Of a stretch of DNA of 7,778 bases, positions 6,245 through 7,778 are shown piece by piece. The notes under the pieces are model-generated. The model saw only the letters and a list, made by a program, of their open reading frames with translations. It did no database searches and was not told the DNA's origin. Origin of the DNA: Pedosphaera sp. (GTDB lineage: Bacteria > Verrucomicrobiota > Verrucomicrobiae > Limisphaerales > Pedosphaeraceae); contig JAQGPB010000236.1 in the NCBI GenBank assembly GCA_028293265.1, positions 1 through 7,778 on the forward strand. The letters run 5' to 3'. Position 1 is the first letter of the stretch. Each line of letters opens with the position of its first letter. A program made the position numbers and the translations under genes.

Positions 6245-6282
6245 TATTTCGATGCATATGTATTTCATCCGCAGGCTGACCC

Positions 6283-7131
6283 ATGCCCGCTTCCGCTCCC
6301 ATTCTCCGGCACATCATCAATCTGTGGACCTTGGTGGAACATCCTTCGAAGGCGAGGGAATGGTCGTTGGAACGCAAACTCCGCGCGGTGAAGGCGGCGG
6401 GATTTGATGGTTTCACGGCGGCGCTGACGCCGGAACACCGGCGGCTGGGGGAAAAATACGGATTGATGCGGGTTGGTTATTTTTCATCCAGCGATCCCAG
6501 GGAATTCGCAAAGTTGCTGAAGCAAAACAAGGATGCGGGGGCGCATCATATCAACGTGCAACTGGGGGATCACGACACGCCGACGAAGGAAGCGGTCCGG
6601 CTGGCCAAGCAATTGATGGCGGAAGGGCGCAAGCTGGGCGTGGAACCGGCGATTGAGGTGCATCGGGACACCTGCACGGAAACGCCGGAAAAAACCTACG
6701 CGCTGGCGGATGGTTATGAAAAAGCCGCCGGCGAATTGCTGCCGATGACGTGGGATTATTCGCATCTTGCCATCGTCAAGCATCTGCTGCCGCCGTATTG
6801 GGAGCGTCTGGGCGTCCGGCCCGATTTGATCCGGCGCGCGCAACAGTTTCATTTTCGTCCGTTCAACGGTCATCATTGCCAGGTGCCGGTGACGGATGGT
6901 CGCGGAAAGCTTTCGCCGGAAGTTTTGGATTATCTGCCTTTCGTGCAGCGCGTGATGGAAACTTGGCTGGCGACCGCGATGCCGGGGCGGGAAATGTTCG
7001 CCGTGCCCGAGATGGGGCCGATCTGGATGGGGTATAATTTGCATTCCTTGCCGGGCAGTTGGGAGGATGCGGTGGTGTTGCGGGGGGAGATTGAGAAGTG
7101 CTGGAGGAGAGCGTTGAAAAATACCCAATGA
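6283..7131 (+). CDS. Sugar phosphate isomerase/epimerase, AP-endonuclease-2-like TIM barrel
   Basis: A 282-residue predicted (beta/alpha)8 barrel of the xylose-isomerase-like class, whose members isomerise or epimerise sugars and hydroxyacids, or dehydrate inosose, with a divalent metal. The likely metal-site residues occur in the expected order: E125 in AIEVHRDT, D158 and H161 in WDYSH, H190 in QFHFRPFNGHH, and E243 in VPEMGP. The N-terminal segment KLRAVKAAGFDGFTA (32-46) is the typical first-helix pattern. The ATG at 6283 has only a weak AGG (6273-6275) ahead of it. The last residues, KNTQ and the TGA stop, come from the AAAAATACCCAATGA sequence of repeat element 3, so the natural C-terminus may have been altered by repeat insertion. 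It follows a beta-hydroxyacid dehydrogenase gene on the same strand, 160 bp away across element 2. The substrate is not determinable from sequence. Confidence 0.9.
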   Translation: MPASAPILRHIINLWTLVEHPSKAREWSLERKLRAVKAAGFDGFTAALTPEHRRLGEKYGLMRVGYFSSSDPREFAKLLKQNKDAGAHHINVQLGDHDTPTKEAVRLAKQLMAEGRKLGVEPAIEVHRDTCTETPEKTYALADGYEKAAGELLPMTWDYSHLAIVKHLLPPYWERLGVRPDLIRRAQQFHFRPFNGHHCQVPVTDGRGKLSPEVLDYLPFVQRVMETWLATAMPGREMFAVPEMGPIWMGYNLHSLPGSWEDAVVLRGEIEKCWRRALKNTQ

Positions 7132-7261
7132 CAAAATACCCAAATACCCAAGGAAGCACCAAACTTCAAACTCCAATGGACGCGGTTTGAAGTTTGGTGC
7201 TTAGTTATTTTCTGGTGCTTGGATGTTGGTGCTTGGTGCTTCTTTCATTCGGACTCGTCAT
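7119..7261. repeat. Rearranged octamer element 3 (after the isomerase gene)
   Basis: It is related to elements 1 and 2 but with altered order. It opens with CCCAATGACAAAATACCCAA (7124-7143), the same block found inside the other two elements, which here supplies the isomerase stop codon. Two ATACCCAA octamers follow (7137-7151), then a perfect hairpin (7154-7202) built from the GAAGTTTGGTGCTT block in both orientations, then degenerate TTGGTGC units (7213-7241) in place of the TTGGGTRY arm. TCATTCGGA (7245-7253) matches the interior of element 1. The long octamer-arm pairing and the four-tract GGG pattern are lost. It lies between convergent genes. Confidence 0.7.
7154..7202. terminator. Perfect 18-bp hairpin, possible bidirectional terminator
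   Basis: AAGCACCAAACTTCAAAC (7154-7171) and GTTTGAAGTTTGGTGCTT (7185-7202) are exact reverse complements around a 13-base loop. The plus side is followed by AGTTATTTTCT, a loose T-rich tract. The position, 23 bp after the isomerase stop and between convergent genes, suits a terminator. It lacks a clean U-run and is moderate in GC, so termination is inferred rather than shown. Confidence 0.5.
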
Positions 7262-7293
7262 GTCTAATAAACTCCAAGATTGGAAAGAGCGGC

Positions 7294-7778
7294 TTACTTC
7301 TTTTTGCCATTGCCCATTGAATGGGTGATGAGGCTGGGGCCGGACGTGGTTCGGGAACGGCGCACCATGAGCAGAATCAGGAGCGCTCCGATGAACAACA
7401 GGGCTGCGGCGGCGATCAGCAAACTTTTAGGGCGGCTGGCGGAATCGGGCTCGACAAAAGCGAGCGCGCGGGTTGAAAGGGAGTTCGTCGCGGGCACAGC
7501 GACAGCCGGGGGCACGGAGGAATTGTCTTGGACGAGCGGAACGGTTTTCGCGGGGGTGGCGGTTACGGTTGGCGCTTTGGCTGGAACTTGATCGGTCGGA
7601 ACAGGCGAGGGTGGTGGTTTTTGATTCGTGGGCAATGGAGGCGGAGCCTGCGGGGGATTGTTGGCGAGGGAATTATTTTGGGCAAGGGGCGGCGGCGTCC
7701 GATTGGCAATTCCGGGCGGTCTCGGGGGCGCAAAGTTTGGGAGTGGCGGGACGGAAAAATTTGGGGGCGGCGGTGGGG
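7294..7778 (-). CDS. C-terminal part of a proline-rich, membrane-anchored protein (5' end outside window)
   Basis: The frame is open from the window edge to the TAA at 7294, showing 160 residues with no start codon needed inside the window. A TTG at 7635 is the first possible start, but the same proline-rich pattern (PPPPPNFSVPPLPNF, then PPRPPG, then PPQAPPPLP) continues upstream of it, so the true start lies further right. After about 90 residues of Pro/Ala/Val/Thr-rich, probably disordered sequence, there is one membrane segment (SLLIAAAALLFIGALLILLMV, visible residues 118-138), then RRSR and a short basic tail ending GKKK. This suggests a single-span protein with the Pro-rich part outside and about 22 residues in the cytoplasm, by the positive-inside rule. 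It could be a surface or secreted-domain anchor. The family is not recognised and the N-terminal domain cannot be seen. Confidence 0.7.
   Translation of the reverse strand, partial: PPPPPNFSVPPLPNFAPPRPPGIANRTPPPLAQNNSLANNPPQAPPPLPTNQKPPPSPVPTDQVPAKAPTVTATPAKTVPLVQDNSSVPPAVAVPATNSLSTRALAFVEPDSASRPKSLLIAAAALLFIGALLILLMVRRSRTTSGPSLITHSMGNGKKK

Larger units (their letters stand above)
6122..6249. repeat. Octamer inverted-repeat element 2 (between dehydrogenase and isomerase)
   Basis: It has the same plan as element 1. The left arm has four ATACCCAA-type octamers (6122-6153) and the right arm four TTGGGTRY octamers (6218-6249), with outer ends AAATACCC and GGGTATTT. The interior holds GAAAGCGCCAAGCTC (6156-6170), a transition-only variant of the GAAGCACCAAACTTC block, then a GC-rich centre and TTGGGATTTCGTCATTGGG (6191-6209), the reverse complement of the CCCAATGAC block in element 3. 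The first bases overlap the TAA stop of the dehydrogenase gene. The right end is 33 bp before the isomerase ATG. Arm pairing is complete apart from RY-position differences. Confidence 0.85.

Noticed and set aside
7620..7778. Possible frameshift in the proline-rich gene
   Set aside because: Careful re-reading of the bases at 7681-7700 shows one continuous frame from the window edge to the stop at 7294.

Overview
The window looks like chromosomal DNA from a Verrucomicrobia-type bacterium, perhaps of the Pedosphaera/Limisphaerales group. This is an inference from protein style, the moderately GC-rich coding DNA and the abundance of short semi-simple intergenic repeats; no rRNA or other decisive marker is present.

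Layout: (1) 1-122 is a leader with a consensus -35 hexamer and a DnaA-box match in front of dnaN. (2) 123-1232 is dnaN, the replication sliding clamp, followed 10 bp later by a small acidic protein of unknown function (1243-1737). (3) On the opposite strand, reading leftward, are a HEFTH membrane metalloprotease-like protein (4912-4256), a PTS EIIA type-2 / PtsN-like protein (4151-3687) and argS (3556-1775), which converges on the dnaN pair. (4) 4913-5246 is a divergent gene-free region with a short degenerate tandem repeat. (5) Rightward from 5247 lie a beta-hydroxyacid dehydrogenase family NAD(P) oxidoreductase and a TIM-barrel sugar phosphate isomerase/epimerase. (6) At the right edge, on the minus strand, is the C-terminal part of a proline-rich protein with one transmembrane segment near its end, cut by the window edge.

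The most unusual content is a family of three intergenic elements (3562-3679, 6122-6249, about 7119-7261). The first two are long inverted repeats whose arms are each four tandem octamers of the form TTGGGTRY (ATACCCAA on the other strand). They therefore carry four evenly spaced GGG tracts per arm, which is a G-quadruplex pattern on both strands. The third is rearranged and contains a perfect 18-bp hairpin. All three start at, or within about 10 bp of, the stop codon of the gene upstream; in the third the repeat supplies that gene's stop codon. Element 1 also runs to within a few bases of the argS start codon. The elements are built from shared blocks: the octamers, a GAAGTTTGGTGCTT block, and a CCCAATGAC-type block.

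The conserved genes serve replication (dnaN), translation (argS), phosphotransfer regulation (EIIA) and probably carbohydrate or hydroxyacid metabolism (dehydrogenase plus isomerase). Nothing in the window ties them into a single pathway. No tRNA, rRNA, CRISPR array, transposase or phage gene was seen.
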